DNA of 64,000 nucleotides from Pseudomonas lijiangensis. GTDB taxonomy: Bacteria > Pseudomonadota > Gammaproteobacteria > Pseudomonadales > Pseudomonadaceae. The notes below the pieces were generated by a model. The model was given only the letters and a program-made list of their open reading frames with translations. It ran no database searches and was not told the origin of the DNA. Shown here in pieces: positions 9,715 through 17,124 of the stretch (its first letter is position 1; the number at the start of each line of letters is the position of its first letter). A program made the position numbers and the translations under genes. The stretch covers positions 4,103,001 through 4,167,000 of the forward strand of contig NZ_CP076668.1 in the NCBI RefSeq assembly GCF_018968705.1. Direction: 5' to 3'.

Positions 9715-12048
9715 TTACCACGAATAACGCAACCCGACATTCGCCCCGAACGGCTGCTCGATATGCTCGCCTTTTGCGTAATCGAAATCGGCATGCACCT
9801 GCAGGCTTTCGGAAAAGGCTACGGCGACACCTGCGCCCAACTCACCCCGTGAACCGGACAGATCATTGTTGAAGACATTGTCATTGACTTTCACTTCATT
9901 GTTTTTCGCGAATTCGTGCGCACCGGCCACCCGCACGTAAGGCTGCACGACATGACCGCTGGCGAAGGTAAAGTTGCGTCCGGCGGTCATGCCCACCTTG
10001 CCCAACAAGGATCGGGTCCGATCGCCGCTGGCCTGCATGCCGTTGTCCAGATCGTAATCCCTGCCCCGGATGACCACACCGGAAAGCTGGGTGAAGGGTT
10101 CCATGAAATAGCCATTGTCCAGTTTGATGTGGCGCCCGAACTCCACAGAGCCCCCCACGCCCAGATTGTCGTAGTCGCCTTTGGAGCGGTCACCGTCACT
10201 CATGCCGACTTGAGCTTCATTGCGGAAACGGTTGAACTTGATGACACCATCGAAGTAGTAACCGCTGCCCTGATCCAGCCAGGTCGCGTAAGTGCCCAGG
10301 TAGTAACTCTTGACCGTGCCGGAAGTGCCGCGATTGAGGTTCAGGTCAGACGTGCTGTGACCCGCCATGACCCCGATCAGCCATTGCCCGTCACCCACAG
10401 GCAGCGGTGCATCGGCGCCCAGAGAAAAGCCCTGCTGATTTTGCTGATAACCCACACCTGAAGCGTCAGCCACATCGTATTTGTTGCCATAGGCACGAAC
10501 CCAGCCACCGGCCTGACCACCATTGAAACGCAGTTCGCCCATTCGGCTGCGCAGGGAAGTCAGCTCGCCATACCAGACCGTCGGTGCAGTATTGAACAGA
10601 GCAAGTACCGAACGGGTGCCAGGGCTGATGGTTGTTTTCGACGGGTCCAGATACCACTCGGTAGCGCCGTTGGCATCCGTTCTGGATGACAGCCCGTAAG
10701 ACCAGGTGCCCACATCGACCGCACCACCGGCCAGCGAGAATACCGCGTCCCCTCCTGCCATTTGCACCATGGTCAACTGTTCAGGCGAAACCGGATCGAC
10801 ACCGGACCCGGCAATCAGCAAGGTATGACTACCCGTGGCCGACCCCGTGACATTCATGCTGTCATGCTCGTTGGTGGCAAAGTCGACATCCATCTGGAAA
10901 CTACCGTTTCCGGACAGGGTTCCGACATCCAGTCGGTGGAAAGCTTGAGGATCACCGAACTTCACCGTGCCGCCATTCATCGCCAGACTGGCCACGGTGT
11001 TGTCAGCGGTCATGTTCCATTGCGACTGGCTGTTGATGTTGACGCTGTCCACATGAGTCAGGCTGCCGGTGAACACCGACTGGTTGTTCAGGGTCAGGCT
11101 GCTGGAGCTGGTGCCATCAGCCGTGATGTTTCCCTGAAGCGATGCCTGATCAAGGCTGATGTTGCCAGTACTGCCGTCGGATATCTCGATATTCCCCGTC
11201 AGGGCACTGCCTTGAATCAGGACATTGGCAGTCGCCAGCGCCTTGACTTCAAGGGCATTGCCATTACCGCCGGTAAGAGTCGTGCCATTGAGCAGATTCA
11301 GATTGGCCACCATTGGCGTACCCAGTCCGTCAATCAGGATGGCCGCGCCACTGCCACCTTCGACATGAGTACCGTCAAGATTGACTGTCCCTTCACGTAC
11401 AGCGCCCGCATTGGAGCGGTACTGAATGCCATTGCTGCCGCCCTTGATGGTGCTGCTGCGCAATGTCATATCGGAACTGAAAGCCCGGATACCGTAACTA
11501 CTGGCACCTGTACCGGTTACCTGAGTACCGGTCATGTCCAGGGTACTGAGGGCTGAAAGTGATACGCCACCAATGCCCCCGCTTACCGTGCCACCTGTCA
11601 CGTTCAGAATACTGCCGCTGCTGGCAGGCAACTGAACGCCGCGCAACCCGATGCCACCTTCACTGGTAATCGCCGTATCGGTGAGCGTTGCCCGCCCGTT
11701 GGTGATTGACAACCCGAACGGGCTGGCAGCAGTGGCTGTAATGGTCGCGCTATGGATAATGGCTACCGAACCACTGCCCAGATTGATTTCCTGTGTCGTA
11801 CTGTTGGCATTGACGTTGAGCGTCGCATTGTCAGCCCCGCTGTTGATCGCCAGTGTCTGGGCACCATCGACTGTAAGTGTCGAGTCTTGAGCCAATGTCC
11901 AGCGTTCGACGACATTGGTTGCATTGATTGTTTTAACTTCCCCCGGTTGTAATGTACCGGCCACTGTTACAGTACTGAAACACATAAGCAGGAAAATAGA
12001 GAAACCACTTCTGGCTTTATAAAAGCCAAAAACAGACCGCTTGTACAT
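9715..12048 (-). CDS. Type Va autotransporter, pertactin-like
   Basis: 777 residues from the ATG at 12048 (an upstream in-frame TTG at 12081 would add a hydrophilic stretch before the signal peptide). Residues ~1-32 are an N-terminal signal with hydrophobic core 'FSIFLLMCFSTVTVAG'. Residues ~35-470 are a low-complexity, Thr/Ser/Asn/Gly-rich passenger with short repeats typical of a right-handed beta-helix ('LTDTAITSEGGIGLRG', 'GGSNGIQYRSN'). Residues ~515-777 are the outer-membrane beta-barrel (starting 'VWYGELTSLRSRMGELR', with 'GGWVRAYG') and the chain ends in the expected aromatic 'RYSW'. No protease triad is visible, so adhesin or structural passenger is likeliest. A palindrome at 12144-12155 lies about 100 bp upstream. 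Confidence 0.9.
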   Translation of the reverse strand: MYKRSVFGFYKARSGFSIFLLMCFSTVTVAGTLQPGEVKTINATNVVERWTLAQDSTLTVDGAQTLAINSGADNATLNVNANSTTQEINLGSGSVAIIHSATITATAASPFGLSITNGRATLTDTAITSEGGIGLRGVQLPASSGSILNVTGGTVSGGIGGVSLSALSTLDMTGTQVTGTGASSYGIRAFSSDMTLRSSTIKGGSNGIQYRSNAGAVREGTVNLDGTHVEGGSGAAILIDGLGTPMVANLNLLNGTTLTGGNGNALEVKALATANVLIQGSALTGNIEISDGSTGNISLDQASLQGNITADGTSSSSLTLNNQSVFTGSLTHVDSVNINSQSQWNMTADNTVASLAMNGGTVKFGDPQAFHRLDVGTLSGNGSFQMDVDFATNEHDSMNVTGSATGSHTLLIAGSGVDPVSPEQLTMVQMAGGDAVFSLAGGAVDVGTWSYGLSSRTDANGATEWYLDPSKTTISPGTRSVLALFNTAPTVWYGELTSLRSRMGELRFNGGQAGGWVRAYGNKYDVADASGVGYQQNQQGFSLGADAPLPVGDGQWLIGVMAGHSTSDLNLNRGTSGTVKSYYLGTYATWLDQGSGYYFDGVIKFNRFRNEAQVGMSDGDRSKGDYDNLGVGGSVEFGRHIKLDNGYFMEPFTQLSGVVIRGRDYDLDNGMQASGDRTRSLLGKVGMTAGRNFTFASGHVVQPYVRVAGAHEFAKNNEVKVNDNVFNNDLSGSRGELGAGVAVAFSESLQVHADFDYAKGEHIEQPFGANVGLRYSW

Positions 12049-12143
12049 GACTGCACCCCATGGAAAAAAATCACCTTCCAACGGAGCGACAGCACCGAAG
12101 GACCCGACCGCGCAGATTACTTCGTCCCTGGCTAAATCTATGT

Positions 12144-12155
12144 AGGAATATTCCT
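12144..12155. promoter_or_regulatory. AGGAATATTCCT palindrome upstream of the autotransporter
   Basis: A perfect 12-bp palindrome about 96 bp upstream of the autotransporter start. Its core resembles the RcsAB box and related sites of LuxR/FixJ-type response regulators. No regulator gene of that type is in the window. The function is inferred from position and symmetry only. Confidence 0.35.
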
Positions 12156-12225
12156 GTAGCGCTGAGTGTAGTTTCCTACTAGCTTTAAAAAGTACCGTTT
12201 ATCATCCAACTGGAATAACGTTTAT

Positions 12226-12251
12226 AAAAAAAGCCGCAGGGTTGCGGCTTT
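12226..12251 (-). terminator. Rho-independent terminator after the 12272 gene
   Basis: On the minus strand a GCCGCA/TGCGGC stem (extended by AAA/TTT pairs) with a 4-base loop is followed by seven T residues, 20 bp beyond the stop of the Ig-like gene at 12272. It insulates that gene from the autotransporter downstream on the same strand. Confidence 0.9.
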
Positions 12252-12271
12252 CTTATAAGAACTTTCTCTAA

Positions 12272-14266
12272 TCAGACAAAGCATGTTCCGCCCGCATTAG
12301 TAGAGGAAGCACGAATATAAACATCCCCCACCATGGGCGGAGTCGTTTTGGATACATACTTCAAGCGGATAGAACCATCACGACCTACCGGCTCGATATG
12401 ATCCATATAAGGCTCTACATTGAAAGTGAAGCCGCTACTCGCTTCCACGTCGGTGATGGTTTTGGTGAGTGTCCACTCCGTGCCTGCTTCATCGCCCGAG
12501 AGCCCTTCACGTGTATTGTAAGCCTGCCACGTGAAAGTGAGCTCTTCCCCGCCCTGCAGCAACGGGTTATTGCCAGGCACCTCGACCCGCACATGGTGAT
12601 CGGCATCGATGAACGATGTGCAATTGAGGATGGGTTGCCCAGAGCCACTGGTTCGCGCATCAGGAAATACGGGCGAGGCAAGTTTTATGGGCAAGGCGGC
12701 GGTGACATCCACCAGCGTGGGCTCGCACATTTCCTTGTTTCCGGAACCGTCGGCCAGGCCGACCGTATAGAACACAGGCAAGTCGACTTCGGCCGGCTTG
12801 TCCTTGATGTCATCCCATGCAACGGTAAATGTATAAATATCACCGGGGGTATCCGCTGCCGGATCAGGTAGATAAAGACCCACCGATTTGTCTGTGGACT
12901 TCCAGTACAGCTTCATTCGCTCCCCCGCACCAATGGGGTCATAAAGCGCAACGCTTACCTCCACCGGCAAACTGGCGTCATCGGCATTCAAGACGTTGTC
13001 CGTGGCATTTGGACCGGTTCCCCTCACCGTCACCCTGGGCAGGCTCCTGTTGATGGGATCGGGTCTGTCAGGATTGACAGGGCCAGGCACAAACAGATCC
13101 ACATTGATGGTCGTCGCCGGGGAAGGAAAATTTCTGTTGCCGCGCTGCACGACATAGCTGATATCCGTTGCCTTGGGACCTTTTGTGGCATCGCCATAGG
13201 CAGGTTGCACAACCGTCGAATAAGGCACCCCCAGAATAATGGGATCGACGGGCGTAGGCCCGACCGTGTGATCGACCTTCAGGGCTGCGGTCCCCCAGGT
13301 CAGGATGACGTGATCGGAATTGAGCCAGTTGCCATATAGCGTGATCTGTACCAGTTCAGGCGTGCTGGAGATATCCACCAGGTCCAGCACACCGTCATCG
13401 GCCAGTGGCACCAAAGGAGCGTCCAGTGGCTCGACAGGCAGAGGCCCGATGAACAGGCCGGTTTGCGTCCGGTCAGAAAAGGGGCCTCGGTTGCCGGCCT
13501 TGTCCAACAGGCGATAATCCAGATAGATCATTCCATCCGGCAGACTGAATGCATCGCCCGGAATGATGACTTCACGATTGGCATTGAGGGTTCCTTCATG
13601 CACAGGGTCTATTGGCTGCGTGGCCGAATAGATATAGAACTGCACGCTATCGCCCGGCTTTTCATCCGCATAAGGCGGGATGACCACGGGTACACCACTG
13701 TTGGCGGTGATGTAATCCTGGGTGATACCGTCCTGGTCGATGGTGGCTTGATCGACAAACGTCAACTTCGCAGGCGATTGATTATTATGCGGTGGCGTCT
13801 TGTCGATGATGAACGTAGTCACATCCGAGGGCGTGTCCGTTCCATTTTCAATGACCACGCGATAGCGCAACTCGAACGTGCCTTCCAGAGCAAAATTCGA
13901 GCTTTTGAAGTCCAGCTGTTTGGGAAAGTCAGCCGCGTTTATAGGCCCGGGAAACTGAATCGTCTGGACCTCTGCCCAAGTGGATGAGGTCGCCAGCTTC
14001 CACTCGAAATACAGGGTATCCACATCACCGGCCACGCTTGCATAGTTGGGCCATAACGCGATGGTAATGGGCATATCCTTTTCCTGATCTTCCCGCGGAA
14101 CCAGGTCGGCAAAATCCGGATCCCCGCCCCACCAGGAAGGATGCTCAGGAGCAGCCAGATTGGCGAGTACAGATCTTCCACCTCGTGCCTGACTGGCCTT
14201 TCTCATGTATCTGGCCAATGCCCGCTCGATGGTTTTCGTCTCTTCGCTGGGTGTAGTGTTCGTCAT
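12272..14266 (-). CDS. Ig-like-module protein, minus-strand paralogue A
   Basis: 664 residues from the ATG at 14266, chosen because AAGGAGA lies six bases upstream; the upstream ATG at 14290 has no such site. No signal peptide: the N-terminus is hydrophilic. Beta-rich modules with 'GDxVxFYIYS', 'SDHVILTWGTA', 'GERMKLYWKS' and 'GEELTFTWQA' cores repeat about every 110 residues, and a 'DKTPPHNNQ' linker follows the first module. It is clearly related to the 14416 protein (matching 'FPGPxxAxxFP', 'YRVxxENG', 'xDxxPPxxNQ') and more distantly to the plus-strand members. It ends 'GGTCFV', placing a cysteine three residues from the C-terminus, as in the 14416 protein. A strong terminator follows. 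Function unknown. Confidence 0.75.
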   Translation of the reverse strand: MTNTTPSEETKTIERALARYMRKASQARGGRSVLANLAAPEHPSWWGGDPDFADLVPREDQEKDMPITIALWPNYASVAGDVDTLYFEWKLATSSTWAEVQTIQFPGPINAADFPKQLDFKSSNFALEGTFELRYRVVIENGTDTPSDVTTFIIDKTPPHNNQSPAKLTFVDQATIDQDGITQDYITANSGVPVVIPPYADEKPGDSVQFYIYSATQPIDPVHEGTLNANREVIIPGDAFSLPDGMIYLDYRLLDKAGNRGPFSDRTQTGLFIGPLPVEPLDAPLVPLADDGVLDLVDISSTPELVQITLYGNWLNSDHVILTWGTAALKVDHTVGPTPVDPIILGVPYSTVVQPAYGDATKGPKATDISYVVQRGNRNFPSPATTINVDLFVPGPVNPDRPDPINRSLPRVTVRGTGPNATDNVLNADDASLPVEVSVALYDPIGAGERMKLYWKSTDKSVGLYLPDPAADTPGDIYTFTVAWDDIKDKPAEVDLPVFYTVGLADGSGNKEMCEPTLVDVTAALPIKLASPVFPDARTSGSGQPILNCTSFIDADHHVRVEVPGNNPLLQGGEELTFTWQAYNTREGLSGDEAGTEWTLTKTITDVEASSGFTFNVEPYMDHIEPVGRDGSIRLKYVSKTTPPMVGDVYIRASSTNAGGTCFV

Positions 14267-14415
14267 GTCGCTCTCCTTGAGACGGGTCATGCTGAATGAC
14301 TCAAAGCATCCTTTCTTACAGCTGCACAGTCCGCTCTTTCATGCAGAAATTTTAATGAAGCCGGAATAAACATATAAAAACAGACTCAATGACGCGCTCG
14401 CTACTTGCTGACGGT

Positions 14416-15720
14416 TCATGGCCCACAGATATCACCGCCCGGCAAAAGTCTGTTGAACTTCACCAGTCCTTCCTCTGATCGCCCCGACTGTCCATTGCCT
14501 TTCAATAACACATAGGTCGCAATACCCGACCCTTCGACCATGGGTTCGATATAAGGAATAAAAGGCTCGACGATAATATCGAGATAACCGTCTACCACAT
14601 GCGTAGCCAGGATCGTTGCATTGAAGACACCTTCGGTGCCTGCAATGGGATCAATACCATTCAATGAACGGTATCCTTGCCAGAAAAGAACAATCCGGTC
14701 CTGATACTCGAAAAGATTGTTGATGAAATTGATCCTCACCCGAACGCCCTTCCAGGGTTCGTTTTCACAGTTGTAATAACCCCATATCGTTGCATCGGGG
14801 AAATCGGGTTCTGGAAAGCCACCGCCCGGCAGTGGTTTAAGCACAACCGTCGTTGAGGCCTCCCGTGAAAATGTCTGAGTCTCGTTCCCGGCCCGGTCAC
14901 GAACCTTGTAGGTCGCGTAATAAATGCCATCCCTGTCGGAATCGCGGATGACATCGCCAGGCAACAGCATGCGAATATCGTCCGCATCGATTTCAGACTG
15001 CGTGAGCTGTTTACTGCTGGACATCTCTGAGGTCGGCGGATTGTTTGGCGACCAATAAAGCTCAATCACATCCCCCTCTTCGGCATCCAGATAGACAGGG
15101 CTCGGCAGCCTCAGCTCGACCTGATTGCCATGGCTGTCCAGATAAGCCTCATCGATGAACCCGCCATTCAGGTCAGCAGGCAGCAGCAAGGCCAGCAGTT
15201 GCTGGTTGTAGCTGGGGGGATGGGTGTCGATGGTGACAGTCCGGGGCATGGAAAGAATGGGAGAACCGTTTTCACCCGCGACCCGGTAATGGATCTGATA
15301 GGAACCGTCAGACTGCAACAGGTTACTGGGAATGGTCAGGCTGAAGGGAAACAGGGAAGCGTCCACAGGGCCTGGAAAAGTATGAGTTGCAACAGGTACG
15401 TCCGATACCCCCCAGAAAAGCGTCAGTACATCGCTTTCACCTGGCAAGGCCGATACAGGCCACAAAGGCACCAACACCTCCAGATCCTCAAGCTGAGTAC
15501 CGGTTGGAACAAGACCGGAAGGGTCTTTCGGATCAATGATCGCAGGCACATCGGGTGCAGGCAGCAGATTGGCATTCGATGCGGTGTTTGCCGCCACACA
15601 GCATTCAGAAGGTTGTAGCGAGCGCCCCTCATTCATACCGCCCATGACCTCGTTCAAAAAGTGCTCGAACCGTGCGTTATCCACCTGCACGAACTGGCCT
15701 TGATTGAACGCTCTGGGCAT
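14416..15720 (-). CDS. Ig-like-module protein, minus-strand paralogue B
   Basis: 434 residues. The N-terminal ~45 residues are hydrophilic with a CC pair at ~40, then three or four beta-rich modules ('SDVLTLFWGVS', 'GDVIELYWSPN', 'QDRIVLFWQGY'). A 'DTHPPSYNQ' linker matches that of the neighbouring 12272 protein. The chain ends 'GGDICGP' with a near-terminal cysteine. There is no Shine-Dalgarno before the ATG: the bases preceding it are a run of A, and 11 bp further up is a perfect CTGTCA-N4-TGACAG inverted repeat. The GTC-ATG at residue 26 could be an alternative start. Together with the 12272 gene (150 bp downstream) it may form a two-gene unit. Function unknown. Confidence 0.7.
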   Translation of the reverse strand: MPRAFNQGQFVQVDNARFEHFLNEVMGGMNEGRSLQPSECCVAANTASNANLLPAPDVPAIIDPKDPSGLVPTGTQLEDLEVLVPLWPVSALPGESDVLTLFWGVSDVPVATHTFPGPVDASLFPFSLTIPSNLLQSDGSYQIHYRVAGENGSPILSMPRTVTIDTHPPSYNQQLLALLLPADLNGGFIDEAYLDSHGNQVELRLPSPVYLDAEEGDVIELYWSPNNPPTSEMSSSKQLTQSEIDADDIRMLLPGDVIRDSDRDGIYYATYKVRDRAGNETQTFSREASTTVVLKPLPGGGFPEPDFPDATIWGYYNCENEPWKGVRVRINFINNLFEYQDRIVLFWQGYRSLNGIDPIAGTEGVFNATILATHVVDGYLDIIVEPFIPYIEPMVEGSGIATYVLLKGNGQSGRSEEGLVKFNRLLPGGDICGP

Positions 15721-15731
15721 TTTTTTTCACA

Positions 15732-15747
15732 CTGTCAGAAGTGACAG
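15732..15747. promoter_or_regulatory. LuxR-type-like palindrome, copy 1
   Basis: CTGTCA-GAAG-TGACAG, a perfect 6+4+6 inverted repeat fitting the CT-N12-AG rule of LasR/RhlR-class boxes. It lies 11-27 bases upstream of the start codon at 15720, where a ribosome-binding site would be. An identically built copy is at 16925. No LuxR-type gene is visible in the window. Confidence 0.45.
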
Positions 15748-15852
15748 GTTTCGCTGCCACTGATCGGACGGCAAACAGAATATGAATGATGAAATGCGGC
15801 TCAGAAGAGAGGCATCGCGAGCAGAACGCTCACGATGCCCACAGGAGGCGTG

Positions 15853-16815
15853 TCACTCCAGACTGGAGTCGATAACCAGCACAATCTTGCCCGACACCTG
15901 ATTGGTCGCCAGCTCCGCGAATGCGGCTTCGGCGTCACTGATCCCAAAGGTTCTGGCCAGTTGCGGCTTGAGACGCCCTTCGGTGAACAGCGGCCAGACA
16001 TGCTGGCCCAGATCGCTGAGCAGGTCTGCCTTGAACGAGTCGTCACGGCTGCGCAAGGTCGAACCGAGAACCTGAATGCGTTTGCCCAGCACCTGAGCCA
16101 TGTCCACCTGAGCGTCGCGCCCGCCCATCAGGCCGATCAGCACCCAGCGGCCGTCGAGGCCCAGCAGCTTGACGTTAAGCCCTGCGTAATTGGCGCCGAC
16201 CGGATCGAGAATCACATCGAACGGAGCAAAGTCACTCAGGCTTTCAAGGCTGTCACTGCGCACCACCCCGCCCTGCGCGCCCAGTTCGACGCAATACGCC
16301 AGACGCTCGGTAGAGCCGACGCTGACCCAGACCGGGCTGCCGAAAGCCTTGCATAGTTGTATACCCGCAGAACCAACGCCGCTGGCGCCGGCGTGCAGCA
16401 AGACTTTTTCACCGGGCTTGAGACCCGCCAGTTGAAACAGGTTCAGCCACGCCGTGGCATAGACTTCCGGGATCGCGGCCGCTTCATGCAGCGAGAGCCC
16501 CTCAGGCACAGGCAGCACATGACGCGCATCGACCACCACTTCTTCGGCCATCGCACCGCCCGCCAGCAGCGCACAGACACGGTCTCCGACCTGCCAGGAA
16601 GTGCCCGGCCCGACCTCGTCGATCACACCCGAACACTCCAGCCCGAGGATCGACGTGACGCCCGGCGGTGGCGGATACAGACCCGCACGCTGCAACAGAT
16701 CAGCCCGATTCAGGCCAGCAGCAGCCACTTTGATCCGAACCTGCCCCACATCGAGGGCCGGGGCTGGCTCTTCGACCCATTCCACATGTCCTTCAACGCC
16801 TTGCAATGCCTTCAC
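15853..16815 (-). CDS. NAD(P)H quinone oxidoreductase, PIG3/MDR family
   Basis: 320 residues of the zinc-free medium-chain dehydrogenase/reductase family: substrate-side GroES-like half (residues ~1-120, 'AAAGLNRADLLQRAGLYPP', 'ILGLECSGVI'), then a Rossmann half with the NADPH-binding 'LLHAGASGVGSAGIQLC' (~residues 138-155). Family members reduce quinones or enals in the cytosol. The start is GTG with GGAGG just upstream. It lacks the catalytic-zinc cysteine/histidine set of alcohol dehydrogenases, as expected. It is a housekeeping-type gene flanked on both sides by accessory Ig-like genes, and its own start region reappears, decayed, at 19235-19326. Confidence 0.92.
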   Translation of the reverse strand: MKALQGVEGHVEWVEEPAPALDVGQVRIKVAAAGLNRADLLQRAGLYPPPPGVTSILGLECSGVIDEVGPGTSWQVGDRVCALLAGGAMAEEVVVDARHVLPVPEGLSLHEAAAIPEVYATAWLNLFQLAGLKPGEKVLLHAGASGVGSAGIQLCKAFGSPVWVSVGSTERLAYCVELGAQGGVVRSDSLESLSDFAPFDVILDPVGANYAGLNVKLLGLDGRWVLIGLMGGRDAQVDMAQVLGKRIQVLGSTLRSRDDSFKADLLSDLGQHVWPLFTEGRLKPQLARTFGISDAEAAFAELATNQVSGKIVLVIDSSLE

Positions 16816-16886
16816 AGTACCTCCGTCATGAGTCAGGACTGAACCCAGGGCAGTCGCCCCGGCTTCTGCATTATGCGACCGGGTCC
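16796..16886. repeat. Imperfect direct repeat, left copy (oxidoreductase start region)
   Basis: About 91 bp covering the first codons and leader of the oxidoreductase gene. It matches 19235-19326 at roughly three quarters of positions by eye, including a 19-base identical run at the left and an 11-base run near the right end. The pair flanks the 17125-18969 gene. Confidence 0.75.
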
Positions 16887-17124
16887 ACGATCAGGCGAAC
16901 TTTAATCTGCCCGACCGTCCGGCACTGTCATTTCTGACAGTGACAGGCAGATTCATCGATTAAATACTCCCTGACACTGCCGCATTGCTGGACTCCGGAA
17001 AGGATTCTGGAGGATTCAGGCACCTGATCCAGCCTGCGCTCATTACCTCAGCCCGGCTCAACCGACGTGCATCGCCACGGTGTACCCGCCTTCAAGTAAG
17101 TCATGACTCAGCAAGGAACCATTC
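16816..17124. other. 309-bp divergent intergenic region
   Basis: No gene is seen between the oxidoreductase start (minus) and the 17125 gene (plus). It contains most of the left direct repeat, a LuxR-type-like palindrome at 16925-16940 with a third TGACAG half-site directly after it, and an AAGGA ribosome-binding site just before 17125. It should hold promoters for both genes, but no convincing -35/-10 pair was picked. Confidence 0.6.
16925..16940. promoter_or_regulatory. LuxR-type-like palindrome, copy 2
   Basis: CTGTCA-TTTC-TGACAG, with the same half-sites and spacing as the copy at 15732, followed at once by another TGACAG (16941-16946). It lies 185 bp upstream of the 17125 start and 110 bp upstream of the oxidoreductase start, a usual distance for an activator or repressor site of either gene. 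Confidence 0.45.

Noticed and set aside
15732..16946. syr-syp box reading of the CTGTCA-N4-TGACAG palindromes
   Set aside because: The syr-syp box has ten bases between TGTC and GACA, whereas here there are six; a LuxR-type CT-N12-AG box fits better.
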